From NCBI GenBank assembly GCA_003260075.1, contig QLIY01000700.1:1-64000 (forward strand): a stretch of DNA of 64,000 bases, in the 5' to 3' direction. A model generated the notes under the pieces. It saw nothing but the letters and a program-made list of their open reading frames with translations. It did not search any database and was not told the DNA's origin. A program made the translations under genes and the position numbers. Position 1 is the stretch's first letter. Every line of letters starts with the position of its first letter. This DNA is from Phallusia mammillata. Its lineage: Eukaryota; Chordata; Ascidiacea; Phlebobranchia; Ascidiidae. Of the stretch, positions 1 through 12,500 are shown one piece after another.

Positions 1-889
1 CAATCTCAAAGTGGTTTTAAACGAAACAAAATTGACAAAAAACAACGGTATTTGAATTTTTTATGACGTCATAGAAGTATATATCGTCTTTGTCGATATA
101 ATTACGTAATAACACAAAACTTTTCATTGAAACCTAATAGTGTACGAATAACTACGAGATACATACGCGGAAATGTTTGCATTAGTTTAGTCTTAATGGA
201 CGAATGTGCCGAATTCGGTACAGCGGGCTAGCACCCCCCAAAATGCGATAAAAAAATTTTGGGGGTGCAAATATTTTTTCTTCTGCCCAAATGCTTTACA
301 ATACGCGTAACAAAGATTTTTTTCCCAAACTGATTTATATCGCCGTCGTTAAGGGGTTAAACACTTTTCTGGAGTTGAATCTTATACTTTGTCCGGATGA
401 TGGGTTTCCAATGTTGTTTGAAAGTTGTTGATAACTACTCCCCATTATATTTAATTTTGCCTTGCCCTAGTCGTGTTGCGGTTGACTGACCAACGGTGAA
501 CATCATTGATGCAGAACGAAACTGCTTGCGGGTTGATTTGAAAACGAAGGTTTTGAAACTGCTTTGACTTAACGTTCTACTCATAAAAATACACAAACTT
601 TAATGTTATTCGTGTCGAGTTAAAATTAACTTACAGCTAAGTGAGGTTTTTAAAACAATTAAGATCGTTGTCTAGTAATGTAACGGCGCAAACACTCTTA
701 AAGTCATTATTATCAAAACATCTCATATCTGACATTGTTTTGAGTCTGGCCATTAAACGTAAGTTTAAAACGTTGCTTTGCTCTGCACAGTTAATAACAG
801 CACGTTCTTGCTTTGAAAGATTTGATTTACACATAGGAATTAGGATCAAGATAATCAGATTTGAAAGAAACAATATAATCGGATTTTAA
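1..889. other. Upstream region of HYLS1
   Basis: No coding exon is supported here. Open frames on both strands around 637-889 lack conserved content and splice support. The part just before position 890 is presumably the 5' UTR and promoter of HYLS1, but no TATA box or initiator could be assigned. The only structured item is a perfect-looking hairpin at 231-268. Confidence 0.5.
231..268. repeat. Short GC-armed hairpin
   Basis: An imperfect inverted repeat. The left arm at 231-244 is a C-rich octamer followed by AAAAT, and the right arm at 256-268 is its complement (ATTTT then a G-rich octamer). They are separated by an 11-base A-rich loop. It stands out against the AT-rich flanks. It could be the remains of a small palindromic element or a structured RNA segment; function unknown. 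Confidence 0.45.
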
Positions 890-3800
890 ATGGATTCTCT
901 GGAGTTCAGTGATAATGAAATCAAGAGCCAACTTGCTGCATTGGGATATGCAAATGTTTCTGAAGCACGGATGAAGCAGTTCAAAAAAGGTTAATGCCTT
1001 TTCGTTTTGTGCTTAAACTGTAAAAATTTAGGAAAAATGCGCATAAAATATATTACAAAAAACTATTTCATATGATTGAGTGAAGAATTCTTAAGATTGC
1101 TTGCTATATTTGTAACTTTAACTGAAATTTTGGGTTTTGTATGAAGAGTTTACAGCCAGGTACAATCAATTGACTCTGTTTTTTTTTCAGATTTGCACAG
1201 ACTGATTGAGCACGACAGATCTTTAAGTGGAAGTTCTTCTTGGTTTACTGGCGTCTCTTCACCAAGCTCAAATTCAGGTGCATTATTTATGACTAATCCA
1301 CAAGGTTATGTTACACCTATCTGTTGGTTAAGGATAAGGATGTTATCTTTTAGCATTCTTTGTGTCTACAACAAACCAAATTCCAAACATACTAGAGTTC
1401 CTTCTCGAGAAATCTCGAAAAAATCTAGTCTCGATTCTTGAGAAATAAATAAAAATTTCTTGAGAAAAATTATGTCACGTGTAATAAACAAAAAGTAACT
1501 GTGACACCTCTTATTATGTGTTTTTTCGTTTCAACTCGCCTCTAGAACGCACTGGGCACATTACTTTCTTATTTTGCTTCCTAAACAGCGATTTTTAACG
1601 GACGATTGCCACTAAACTTTCACCTATCCCAAACAGAAGTCACACCTGGTTGCGTTAGATATAACAGTCGCTTTGTTTTTTGCTGGTTTGCTAGCGAATC
1701 ACTACTTGCGATCGCTACTAGAAGCGAAAAAACGTACAATGGTTTTTTTTGTGTTTGTTTTTGTTAGAAAATCGGCTTAAATAAAAATTTCGAGACTCTT
1801 GAGATTCTCGAGAAATGAATTTTTAATTTCTCGTTTCTCAAAAAACGAAAAAGTCCAGAAATAGAGGAACCCTAAAACATACATACATGTTGCAGATTTT
1901 AGTGAAAGTGACAGAAACAAAACATCTGGATCGTCTATGCCCTATTCATCTTTGAATCGCTTCCAACCACACCTGAAAGTATGTAAAATGTTTTTGTGGT
2001 CATTGTCCACTAAAGTAAATAATAATTCAAACATTTGCAACCAGCATTACCACTCCGGTGCTGCTTGTTAAAAGTTTGAAATTAGAACACAAATATTAAA
2101 AATTAACTTGATGTTTTTCTCTCTAATAAAACAAGCTTGTAAAGTATTGTATTGTCAAAACATGTTTACATACCTTGTACATTTTAAGGTTCCTTCAAGA
2201 CCAGTAAGGATATCAGATTCAACAGACACCCAGGAACCATCAAGAATATCTGAAATTTCCTCACAATACCCAACTGTTGACAAGGTTGGTTTATGTCATA
2301 ACATTGCTGTAAGAAGCCTAAGTTTATTAAAGAAGAATTTTTTTTCAGGAGAACTATGTACCCCAGCCTCAAATTCAACAGTACAGACCAAAATCTGTTG
2401 ACACTCCAGAAACTCCCTCCCATTTCATAACAGACTCATCTCAACATGAATCTGACACAGAATCTGTTGACAGTTCTGTCCAGGCTAAAGGAAAGGTTAT
2501 CCGAAAACGGAAAGTACTGAGGTAAAAAATTAAAGTACTGATATAGAGCAATTACAGTTTTGTGTAATATTTGGCCACAACATTTTTGAAAGTTACTGCA
2601 AAAAGAAAGTTCTACAACGATAATTACTTTCTAGATAATAGGGATGGGCTGAAATTGCAGTTCTGTTTGGTCGAGCATCTCATGTTAATGCTCGGTTCAC
2701 GGTCAATCATGCTGAATGTATTGTGATGTCACAAACACTTAGATTTTCACTGTAGTTTCTTCGCTTATTATAAGTCCCTTATGTAGTCACCAGGGCCATA
2801 TTTGAACTCTAAAAGTCCCTTTTGCACAACATGTGAGGCAAGCTAATGCCCAGTAGAAACTCCCATGCCTTTTAAGTAACAACTGCAACTAATTTAAAAC
2901 ACTTGTTTTATTTCCGCGTATGGGTGGAATAGTTCAAAGCATATTTTTATTCCACAATCATCTTTTTTGGTCACCATTGGCCAAGCATAAAAAATTGTTC
3001 TGGTTGTATAGAATACTTGGGTTCTGGCTCGTTACGACCCATCCCAGCTAGCTAGTGGAGTGGATACACAACTAGCTACATAACAAAAATTACCTGTGAA
3101 ATTAGATTATTGATAGGATATGAAAAAAATGTTTCATTTAACAAACCTGCTAACAAATACAAAAGTGACAACCATAACTTATGTTTGAATATTTTGTCTT
3201 AGAAAACAGAGTGATGGAACGCCAAGGATTTATGATGAATCCCTGATAAAAGACCAGCAAGGCACATATCGCATGCATAACTTGTCAGTTGATGATTCGG
3301 ATCCAAGACTCTTACATCCCACACAAAAACTTCAACTTCCTCCAAGGCCCCACAGTGCTCGACCAATGGTGAATAGAAATGAACGATTATGCTATTAAAC
3401 ATCTTTACTTGGCAGTTGACTAAATACAGGAAATGTGCTTGTACACATCCTTTTTCCAGGATGGACTGTTGCTGCAATGTGGAAATAAACCAATTATTGT
3501 GTCAATATTTTTTCTCCTGTTGTAAAAGAAGGTTTGTGACAACACATTTTCTTTCTTTTGCAGTTTAAGAAGGATGTTAACTTTGAAGCATTTGTCAGCC
3601 CTGATCAACCTCCATCATGTAAGCATGTGCCTTTTTTAATACCCCAAGTATGCCTTGACTAACAATCAAGAAATAACATGAGACAGTGGTTGGCCAATAA
3701 AAACATTTGCAGTATTTATCCCATTCTGAATACAAATTTGTTTTTATAAAACAGTCTGTGAAAGGCTGTTTAGAACATTGTTGTGTTCGTAAACTTGCTG

Positions 3801-4723
3801 CAAACTGCTCGTAAATATAAAAAAAAAATTTTTTTGAGAATATTTTAAAGATATTGATCTTCTTTTCTAGATATACGACCAAACACAAGTCATCCCCATA
3901 CCAGAAATATTAAAAAGACTGATCCAGTCAACAGGTATGATATTACAGACAGTTGTATTATTAGAAGCTTTAAAGAAGGGTCATGACCAGAATAAATTTC
4001 CTGTATTTACACCATTACCTGGAAAAGTGTGTTTAGTTTTTTTTCTCCAATTTGCCTGCTGTACTGGTTTCACAAATTAAAATGTGTAAACTCTGAACTG
4101 TTGAAAACTGTAATAAAATTACAACTGCAAGTTGATTGAAATTGGTAGGTATCACCAGTACAAGGACTTCTGGACTAATGTGAAAGCACCAGGAGAAAAG
4201 TCCCATAAGGAACTTCGATGGGAAGTGAAAGCCCAAATGATGTACAAAGAAGAACCTGCACCGGTATGTATATAACTGTGTATTTTCAAAGCTATTGTTA
4301 CACTTTCTGCTTCAGGGGAAAATGCTTGATTGGGTTGTGCTTACTGAGCTCTACATTATGTTAATATCTTTCGCCTCTTTAAAAAATAATTCTGTCAAAC
4401 ACTGGTTTGGTCAATAAAGAGTGCTCTAAACTTATTCAAATTTACACACATGTTAGTGAGTTATCCAAAGTTGCTGCTACTAAAGTTTGACCCAAATGAC
4501 CCAGTGGTTTACCCACAGGGCCCCAAAATAGAAAATTTTATTTTTTTGTACTTTTGTGGACTGCTCTCAGTAATTCTACTTATGCTTGCAGAAACCTCAA
4601 AGAGTGTATGTGCCCAACACATATGTTGTACCAACCAGTAAAAAGCGTTCTGCTCTTCGCTGGGAGGTTAGACATGCAATGGAAAGAGGACTTCCAGTTC
4701 CTACAGCTTTTGATGTGTACTAA
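890..4723 (+). CDS. HYLS1: HYLS1 centriolar/ciliogenesis protein
   Basis: Ten exons: 890-989, 1191-1277, 1896-1978, 2189-2284, 2349-2521, 3203-3368, 3564-3618, 3871-3934, 4149-4263, 4592-4723. All junctions are GT-AG and in phase, giving 356 aa. The N-terminus ([20 protein letters not shown]) is the typical HYLS1 opening. The C-terminal half holds the conserved HYLS1 box region: [24 protein letters not shown] and [14 protein letters not shown]. In animals HYLS1 is a core centriole component needed for cilium assembly, and its C-terminal box mutates in hydrolethalus syndrome. The middle is Ser/Thr/Gln-rich and probably disordered. Start chosen at the first ATG that opens the conserved motif. 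The gene is tail-to-tail with BABAM1. Introns contain a hAT-type element (1393-1874) and a second short element (2639-3048). Identification is from remembered family motifs. Confidence 0.9.
1393..1874. mobile_element. hAT-type non-autonomous element (TAGAGTTCC ends)
   Basis: A 482-bp element in the second HYLS1 intron. The left end reads TAGAGTTCC and the right end GGAACCCTA, which are inverted repeats. It is flanked by the perfect 8-bp direct repeat AAACATAC (1385-1392 and 1875-1882). An 8-bp target duplication is the hallmark of hAT transposons. The subterminal zones on both sides repeat TCTCGAGAA-like words, as expected for transposase binding sites. It has no coding capacity and is likely a MITE. 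Confidence 0.8.
2639..3048. mobile_element. TAGGGATG-family hAT MITE, old copy
   Basis: It lies in the HYLS1 intron 2522-3202. The left end (TAGGGATGGGCTGAAATTGC, then a TTCTGTTTGGTCGAGCA word) and the right end (GGGTTCTGGCTCG...CCCATCCCA) match the family seen intact at 45428-45831 and 62015-62436. The internal sequence has diverged, so this copy is older. The exact boundaries and target duplication are unclear. Confidence 0.6.
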
Positions 4724-5079
4724 TTTTATGCAGAATATTTTATCTACTAGAATTTATTTGCTCTGTTTAAAACTGTTGTTGTGCATTTTTCCAATAAACT
4801 GTTTTCATAGATTTGCAGCAACAATTTTTATTTCTCATTTGTGTAGTATATGTTGTGTCAAACATACCACCAACATTAACTTGCTGCTTGCTTCAAGTGA
4901 TAAACAAATACACAGTCTTCAAGACAGACATACAACAGATTGTTAAAACAAGTGCTTAAATGTTGTCCAGTGTATAAACACAAAACCAAAATTGCGCATT
5001 TGCAAATCAGTCTGTGCACACTGCACAAAAATATGTATGTAAGTTATAAACCTACACAACTGCATCAAAAATGACATTG
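4724..5079. terminator. Convergent 3' ends of HYLS1 and BABAM1
   Basis: Only 356 bases separate the HYLS1 stop (+) from the BABAM1 stop (-). A polyadenylation signal AATAAA for HYLS1 is at 4793-4798. The reverse-strand signal (TTTATT on the plus strand) is at 4827-4832. If both are used, the two transcripts overlap slightly at their 3' ends. The positions are seen directly; their use is inferred. Confidence 0.55.
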
Positions 5080-7059
5080 TTACTCCAAACTGAGTATGTC
5101 GTAGTTGAAATTCACTGGTTGTCGTTGCCTTTGTAATGGATGAGCAAGCAATTTAGCAAGAGCATTGTACAGTACAGACATACTGCTGTCTAATCCAACT
5201 TCTAAAATGTAAGAATTTCCATTGGCGTCTAACTCGCAAAGACCAGTAAAGACATCCTAAAAAAAAACCGATGGGTTGATTTCTGAGCAAATTATGTATT
5301 GATTATATACTTACAGTCACTTTGTTGTCTTCTGATGGCTCTTCATGTATGTATATGGAGTCCATGAAAAAGTAAGGGCTTTTTACAAGCTTCTGGTAAC
5401 TCTTAAAGTATAAAGGTGTTGTCAGTGGTGGGATTGAAACTTTTTATCAGTCAGTTCTTTCACAAAAGTCATATTTTTCAGTCGATTCTGTTACAAAAAG
5501 TCCGTTGACAGTAACCAGTAATGCTAACCGGTTAGCTAATCTCCTAAAATTTCGTGAGACGATTCTATCAAACCGGTGCACACCGACTGAATCCCACCAT
5601 TGGGTGTAGTTAATACCTTTAAATGCAACTTATATCATACAGTTAAGGTTATGAATGTAAATAGATTTTAGGCCTAGAGCAAAAAACTGTTTTGTCTTGA
5701 ATGTTAAATATGGTTGCACCACGTTAATCCAAATTTTGCCAATTTATGGTTGGTAAAAATTTAGGTTTTTGATGTGGAAAAACTGTATAGGGTTGCCACA
5801 CTTACCTCCCGACCATTTAGGAACTCTATTTTACATTGTGATCTTCCGTAAATAAAAATCAAGCGTACAACATAGGGTGGTGGAGTTTGAGAGGGATTCT
5901 TTACAACAGGAAGGGATACATGATTTTCGATTTGATCAAACAGCTGAGAAATATCAACGAAGCTTTGACCCACTGTATCCTGGTTTTCCTTTGGTTTGGT
6001 TGTATTGGTAATGTCTTGCATCATAAACATAATGTCATTGGCCTGATTGCTGAAGTCAGAAATCTATACATGTAAAACAAAAACACGTTTTTGATTTCAC
6101 ATTTTTGACTTGACATGAAGCAAAAAGTTGTGATCAATTTTAAACAAGACAGCGCAAGTAAGAAAGACTTAAGCTGAAGATGGAACATACCAATTGAGCA
6201 TTATCATTTAACATGAATAGGGAGTATTCATGGCGCTTGTCGATTAAAGACTTTGTCATCACAAACTGACGGATCGCTCCATTTAGCACTTGAATTGGTG
6301 ATGTTTGCTTTATTGTCTGTGCAGTCTTACGAAAATGCTTGAGAAACATTGAACTAGAGTGGTCCACACACAGAATCTATAAAAAGAAAAGAAAGATTAC
6401 TTTACAGAAACCAAAAGAAGTTTGTTTCAACATTCTGTTCAAATATTTAAAAGTTTTCAAGCACTTGAACTATCTGCACAAAGCATAATATATTGAAAAC
6501 TAGATACTATCCACAAATAATGGCAGATAAGACAGGATCCTTTTTGCACAAAGGTTAAATGGTGTTATGTATGTAATTTAAAATAGTTTACATTTTTATT
6601 GCAAACATTTGAACAATCACTGTTGTTTTGACTCAAGCTTCCAGGTAGTTGTGTTTTGATGAAACTTCTTTTGTAGTGTTACCATTGTTTTAACAAAAAA
6701 GAAATATATTTTATTTTTGTGCTTACTATTTTCTCAGGGCAGTTGACTTTCGGTATAGGAATGTTGTCTTGACTGCTCGATGACAACCGTTTCAAAACAA
6801 CTCTTGGTTTAGGTTCAGGTCTTGGGGATGGAGATCGATGTCCTTCAACATTTGAATCAACAACAGTAATTTGAGAGGGTGATTCTTTGTTTTGGGGTAG
6901 ATTTTTCGTGTTTTGAACTGTTGTTTGTGGTTCAGTGGTTCCTTTATCTTGTTCAAGAACTTCATCATGTTCCTGTGGAGATCTTCGATGCCTTGATGAG
7001 TCCGCAGAATAGGGCGGGGGACTCATAGTACTGTCTGCACTGTTATCGTTGCTAGCCAT
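5080..7059 (-). CDS. BABAM1: BABAM1/MERIT40, BRCA1-A and BRISC complex subunit
   Basis: Five exons read on the minus strand: 7059-6727, 6376-6191, 6063-5806, 5392-5315, 5256-5080. All are GT-AG and in phase; 343 aa. The first exon codes a Ser/Pro-rich disordered head. The rest is a von Willebrand A-like fold: ILCVDHSSSMF matches the family's first strand, DKRHEYSLFMLNDNAQL the next, then TPPPYVVRLIFIYGRSQC, SPYFFMDSIYIHEEPSED and finally AKLLAHPLQR, a strongly conserved C-terminal motif. In vertebrates MERIT40 scaffolds the BRCC36 deubiquitinase complexes that act at DNA breaks (BRCA1-A) and in cytoplasmic BRISC. The length is close to the human 329 aa. A 5' UTR acceptor may lie 3 bases before the ATG. 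The intron 5393-5805 hosts a MITE. Confidence 0.9.
5423..5602. mobile_element. CAGTGGTGGGATT-family hAT MITE
   Basis: A 180-bp element with ends CAGTGGTGGGATT and the complement AATCCCACCATTG. The flanks GGTGTTGT (5415-5422) and GGTGTAGT (5603-5610) are an 8-bp target duplication with one mismatch. A relative in the other internal orientation sits at 28081-28259. No coding capacity. It lies in a BABAM1 intron. Confidence 0.75.
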
Positions 7060-9582
7060 GACCTATAATGTTGTTGAATGCAAATATATACAAGCAAAAA
7101 GCATTCGTTAAAAAAGCATACAAATACAAACACACAGCACTCAGCATGTAACCGGGGTACTCTAAAATATGCAAATAAAACATACTGATGGTTAGGGCTA
7201 GATCAACATTCTTAAAGCATTCGTAAAGTAGAGCGTATTTTAGAGGTGCCCATGTAAACTACTTTTTTAAATTAGTAAAGTTGAATCCTAATTTGCAATG
7301 CTGGTGCATTCACCACATAAAAATTACAAGACAAATTGACTACATCCAATTAAAGAACACATTTGAGTTACACACAGCGCCCACAATGTATTTTTCTGCA
7401 TAATCTTTTTTTATGTAACCACTAACCAATTTATTCTACCTTCCAGTCACAAAACTCAAAACAAACGATCCTAAAAAGGGACACGGTTGGATGAAGACGA
7501 TGCTTTAAAGTCACGTGATATTAAAAGTTCTAAAACAAGGGAATACCCCAAACAGTGACAAGCTCCTGTCTGTGGTGAAAAAATGCGGGACAAAACAATT
7601 CGATTAATTAGCAATATCTTCTGTGATGTGTGTGAAAGTCGAATAGTAACAAATCGTAATAGGAATTCCTGAGAATATATTTCAATCAAAACTTGTGTTC
7701 AGTATTGTTCTTCTTTTGCATTTAAATTATTTTTTGTAAAGGCTGATTGTTTTTGTGTGTTGGTTTAGTTGTGTGTTGGTTTAGTTTCTAATGGCCACAA
7801 CTTAGGAAAGTTGCAAAATACTGAACAAATGTTTTGTCCACATCATGTTGCATATTTATTGTTATCATTCAACTTGTGCATTGCAATAGACAAAATACAC
7901 TCGTTTTAAATGACTTCGTTAGGAAGTTAAACATGATTTAAGTGTGCTAAAAGAATCATACAAAATTTAAATACACCTTCTTTATTTAACCTCAAGAATA
8001 CGACAATGAACAAGTCATTCATCAGACAGGTAGTTTGATCATAAACATGCTGCATACAATTTTCTTACTTAAAAATTAATTTTATTGCTGCTTTCAAAAT
8101 TTACAATGTTCATTTCCTTCAATTTAAATATATTTGGGGGTATTTTAATGTCAAAGAGTTGAATATATTGAATGATTTTGCTTAAAAAGAAAAGTTTACA
8201 CAGTTAGCAACACAATTTTGGAATTTTTATATCATTTGTTGTGTCTGATGAGATGGAATTGGAAGAAAAAATGTCCAACCTTTGCAGGAAGAAGTTTTTC
8301 AATTGTGCACCGGACTTTGTAAAGACATATAAAACTAGTTTGCAGAAGATTTTTTATTGATTTATATTTTACCCCTTTTACAAATAGTGTATTAAAAAGT
8401 GATGGATGTGAAAAGTTCTAATATGCCTTTGCTTGCAAATCAAACACAGTGTATTGAAAAGTGTGCAAGAGCAAAGAGAACACACAACTGTTTGTGCAGG
8501 TAAGTGTTAAGCACTAGATTAAATGTGTTAGCAATATGCTGTTTTCTGCACTTCTGTTTAGAGCACTGTACACATACTGTATTAGGTGTACAGATTGATG
8601 ACCAAATAATGTAGATGTTTTTTGACTTATGTATACTGTTGACATTATAAAGTTTTCTAAGATATATCACAGAATAAAATACTGTTTTCGCTGAGAATAT
8701 TAAAACAAACTATGCACTATAAAAAAATCCTTGAACAGGCAACACAGGTTTTAGCTCTGATATTGCTTTTTATGTCTATAAAAAAGTAACAAAGTCAGGC
8801 TCTGCAATCCATTTGTTTTAGTTAAATTTTGCAATTTCATACTTCATCAGCTGAAATATACATATCATAAAAAATGATTGACTATTATAATCATAAACCA
8901 CACATAATTGTTTTTGAAGCATATCTCAATTTAAATCTTGTCGATTGTTATCATTTTGTTTGTTGTTGTTGAATTGCTTTGAACATAATTATTTACAAGC
9001 CAGTTGTCAAAAAAAGTGTGAATATTTATGCCCACATAAAACATTCATTTATAGGTTGCCAGAATGGTTATTGGGTATATTGTGTAAATTATATCTAGAG
9101 TATTTATACTATAGATGTTAATTAAGTGTAATATGCACAAAACACAGTACCAAATATACCACTTTCTATTACTGGCATTTAACGCCAAAATAAAATTCTC
9201 TCTGATTCATGTCATGACTAGGGGCTTGTCTAAATGTGCAATTCATTAGATTGAGTGAATGGCTTCAAATCACAGTGCGGATGCATAGAGAGGAACCAGC
9301 CGAGCGATTGTCTCATGTCACGTTTCCTGCTTACGACCCTTTTTAGTGGCCTACATTGCCTGCAGTGGCCAGGCTTAAAACATACAGTGAGTAGGGTTTA
9401 TATGTGGAGAGTAATTAAAATTTGTTTTTGTTGAAGATACTTTTAGAAAAGTTGTTGTTTTGCCAATTTATTGCAAAGTGTAATTTGATTAGTTATTTTT
9501 TTCAAGTTTATGTGTCCGTATTAGGCTAAAAAGTTATTATTCATTAAAGATGCGGCCAAATTTATGAAATTTAAAGCTAAAA
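7060..9582. other. Intergenic region between divergent BABAM1 and RIN gene
   Basis: About 2.5 kb with no supported coding exon. It should hold the promoters of the two divergent genes and possibly a non-coding first exon of the RIN gene. A small direct repeat (GTGTGTTGGTTTAGTT twice) is at about 7757-7788. Short open frames on either strand (7471-7689, 8440-8670) show no conserved motif and are not called. Nothing else was recognised. Confidence 0.5.
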
Positions 9583-12500
9583 ATGGAAAAACAAGATGGA
9601 TCTACAATGTACAACAATGTAAGCTTTTGTGTCACATTTGTTTTAAAAAAGCAGTCATACAATGCATGCTAACAAACATGTACGGATTTTTAGCTATTTG
9701 ATGCATTTGCAAGTGACGTGGGATCGACCTTGGATGACCTTGCAACGAACTGGGAGCAATACGATGGCAGGTACAATGCATTGTTTTAAATATAGACAAT
9801 CTGCCTACCCATTGCTGTCAATATTAGATGATGATGAGTCACAGCGAGTTGTGTATTACAAGCACAGTAAAACAGCAGGTTACCGGAGGTGGTAAAACGA
9901 CACTTTAAGGAAGTATTTGCCAACACACCTAGCATGAATCACTTTAAGAATGTATAATACTCCGGTGGTCATTTTATTGTGAACCAGTCTCCAACCAGGA
10001 AAGATTCTGCATGACTGTATTGTCCTGAATAGCTTAGGGGTTATCCAAGGAAAGCAGAACAATGCATTATCTTTGTCCGGGTTATACTGCCTGAATAAAA
10101 AAGGGCAGAATGGCCAGTGATTGGTTTGTTTTTACTGGAGTTGGAACAGCTTCCAAATTCATCCTTTTACAGTAGCCTTGCAGTAACAATCTATTCTGGG
10201 CATATAGTCTGTGAAATCAGTTGGCCTAATGTCACGTCTAAGTGGAAACAAGGAAGCGTTTCCTTTCTGGTCTGCTAGCATGCATTCTAGCATATGTTAA
10301 CATTGCGATATTCAGTATTTGCTGTACACATGGATTTAATTGTACATAATGCTATTTTATTAGTGTATATCTAAGCTGTTGTAAAACATACAGGCAAAGT
10401 GAAAGTGATCAAAATATGGAGGACCTTGGCAAGCGCTTGGCAAAGCCACTTTTCTTTTATAATCCTGTATACAGCATGGTTAACAACAATAAGGAAGTGC
10501 CTGTGGTAAGTGTGTGCATTTTTTGTTCTGGTTAGTTATGAGCTATTTCCTGTTGTTTTCTGTTTTCTTTCTCCTCAGTACACAAGAACTGTGGGAAATT
10601 TAATTTCATTTCAAATACTGATTTAAATATTGTCATAATTTTTTATATGTAAGTTGACTGGGAATTATCCCTGTTTAATGTATGTGCGTTTTTGCTGTTG
10701 TAGTCCTTTTTTGCATGAAGATAATGCTAGTAACACTGTATTGAACTTAAACACAATAATGTTTTTGTATTGTACACAGATAAATATATAATTCCAATAA
10801 TCTAATATATAGTTGACTTAACACCACATTTAAACTTAATCGTTTTGGCAATGTTGTCAACAAAAATGTAATCAACTAAATCATACTCTTATGGCAAATG
10901 CTTTGCCTGGCAGCAACAATTTATATATGTCAAAAATGTAATATTAACTCTTGTGTGATTGCATCGGATTCCTAAGTGTTTAGTTTTCTATAATATATGA
11001 GGCAGATACGAAGGCCTACACTCATTCCATTGTCGGAAGTGAACAAAAACAGTAAAGATGGGACAAGGGACAGGTCTGACAGTAAATCGCATGATAAGAA
11101 AAAGCATGGACTACTTTCAAAAATTGCAGGTAAAAGTTGAAGTTGTGTATGTATGTATGTATGTTTGAAAAAAAAACCCCTTAAAGTACCAACTTCCTGT
11201 CACTGAAAAGATCAATTAACATTAATCGTGCTCTTGAAAGTCTATCCGGCAGGTTACATGTAGTAAAGTGGCTTTGGGTTTATGGTGACTCATTGTAAAT
11301 ATACCTGTGCAAAACATTTTTAAATTTCCTTGGTTATCATTAATGTTTTTGCATAATATTTTGCATCTAAATTAAGTATAGTAAAACTATTGGTCTTAAT
11401 GATTAGTTAATCGGCCATTTTTTCAATAATTAAATAAAATGTTTAGGTATGGGCCGGCGCCACTCCAAAGACAAATTGGAGCGATACAGTACATCAAGTT
11501 CAGACATGAAACTCACTGAAGAGTCAATTGTGGAAGACATGAGCTCCTTTTTACCTGTAAAAAGCAGTTCAAGAGCAAACACTCCCGTCACTGAGAGAAA
11601 TAATAGCCTTTTAACTCCTGATAAGCCATCAAGATTGGCAACCAGCAGTCCCAGTAGCCACATTGATACGCCCGATGTTGAGGTTCAGAAACCAGTCCCA
11701 GTGCCAAGAAAAAACAAACCCTCCCCTGTTTTGTCACCCAAGCAAGACCATAAGGATGAGAAAGTTTTACAAACTATAGAAGATCTTAAAAATGTTGATT
11801 CAGGAAGCTCCTTTTCTTCAACACAGTCTGATGAAGGAAATATTAGTGATGATACTGTGACCACCATGGCAGATGTTATTAATGAAGTTTCAACTACTGA
11901 ACAACAGATACAAAACAATGATGGCCAAACAGATGCACCAGAAACAGAAAGCAATGAATCAGGCCTATTAAATGTTGACTCAGACATTACTAATGCACCT
12001 AGTTCACTAAAACGCAATAAGACCTTAAAATGGTCTGGCTCTCGGAGAGCACCTGCCCTGATTCGAGAGTTTACAAGGCGTCAAAAAAGTCGTCATCTAA
12101 ACCCTGATTCAGGAAATCTGGGCAGCCCAAACAAGGAAGTGGAATCTGTTTTGCTTTCCAACACTATTATGGTAAGTGGGAAATTACACTGGATGGCCAT
12201 GGTTATTTAGGAATGTTAAAGAAATCGGATGAAACTTATGTGCATCAACATCATGATTGACAAAAGCTTGAAACAGACATCACTAAGCTAAAATATAATG
12301 GTCTATTAGCTTCCAAAACATTCAGGGTGAATTTCACAACACCTTGTGTTAAATTGTGGCAGGGATGTAGCAAAAGCATTAACCTAAAAATGAAAGTAGT
12401 CATAATAAACAGGTAATAAATAATAAGCCGGTAATGCTCTGCAGGTTGTAACTGTGCTGACAAAAATTATACATGTTCATTGATCATAATATTGGGTATT

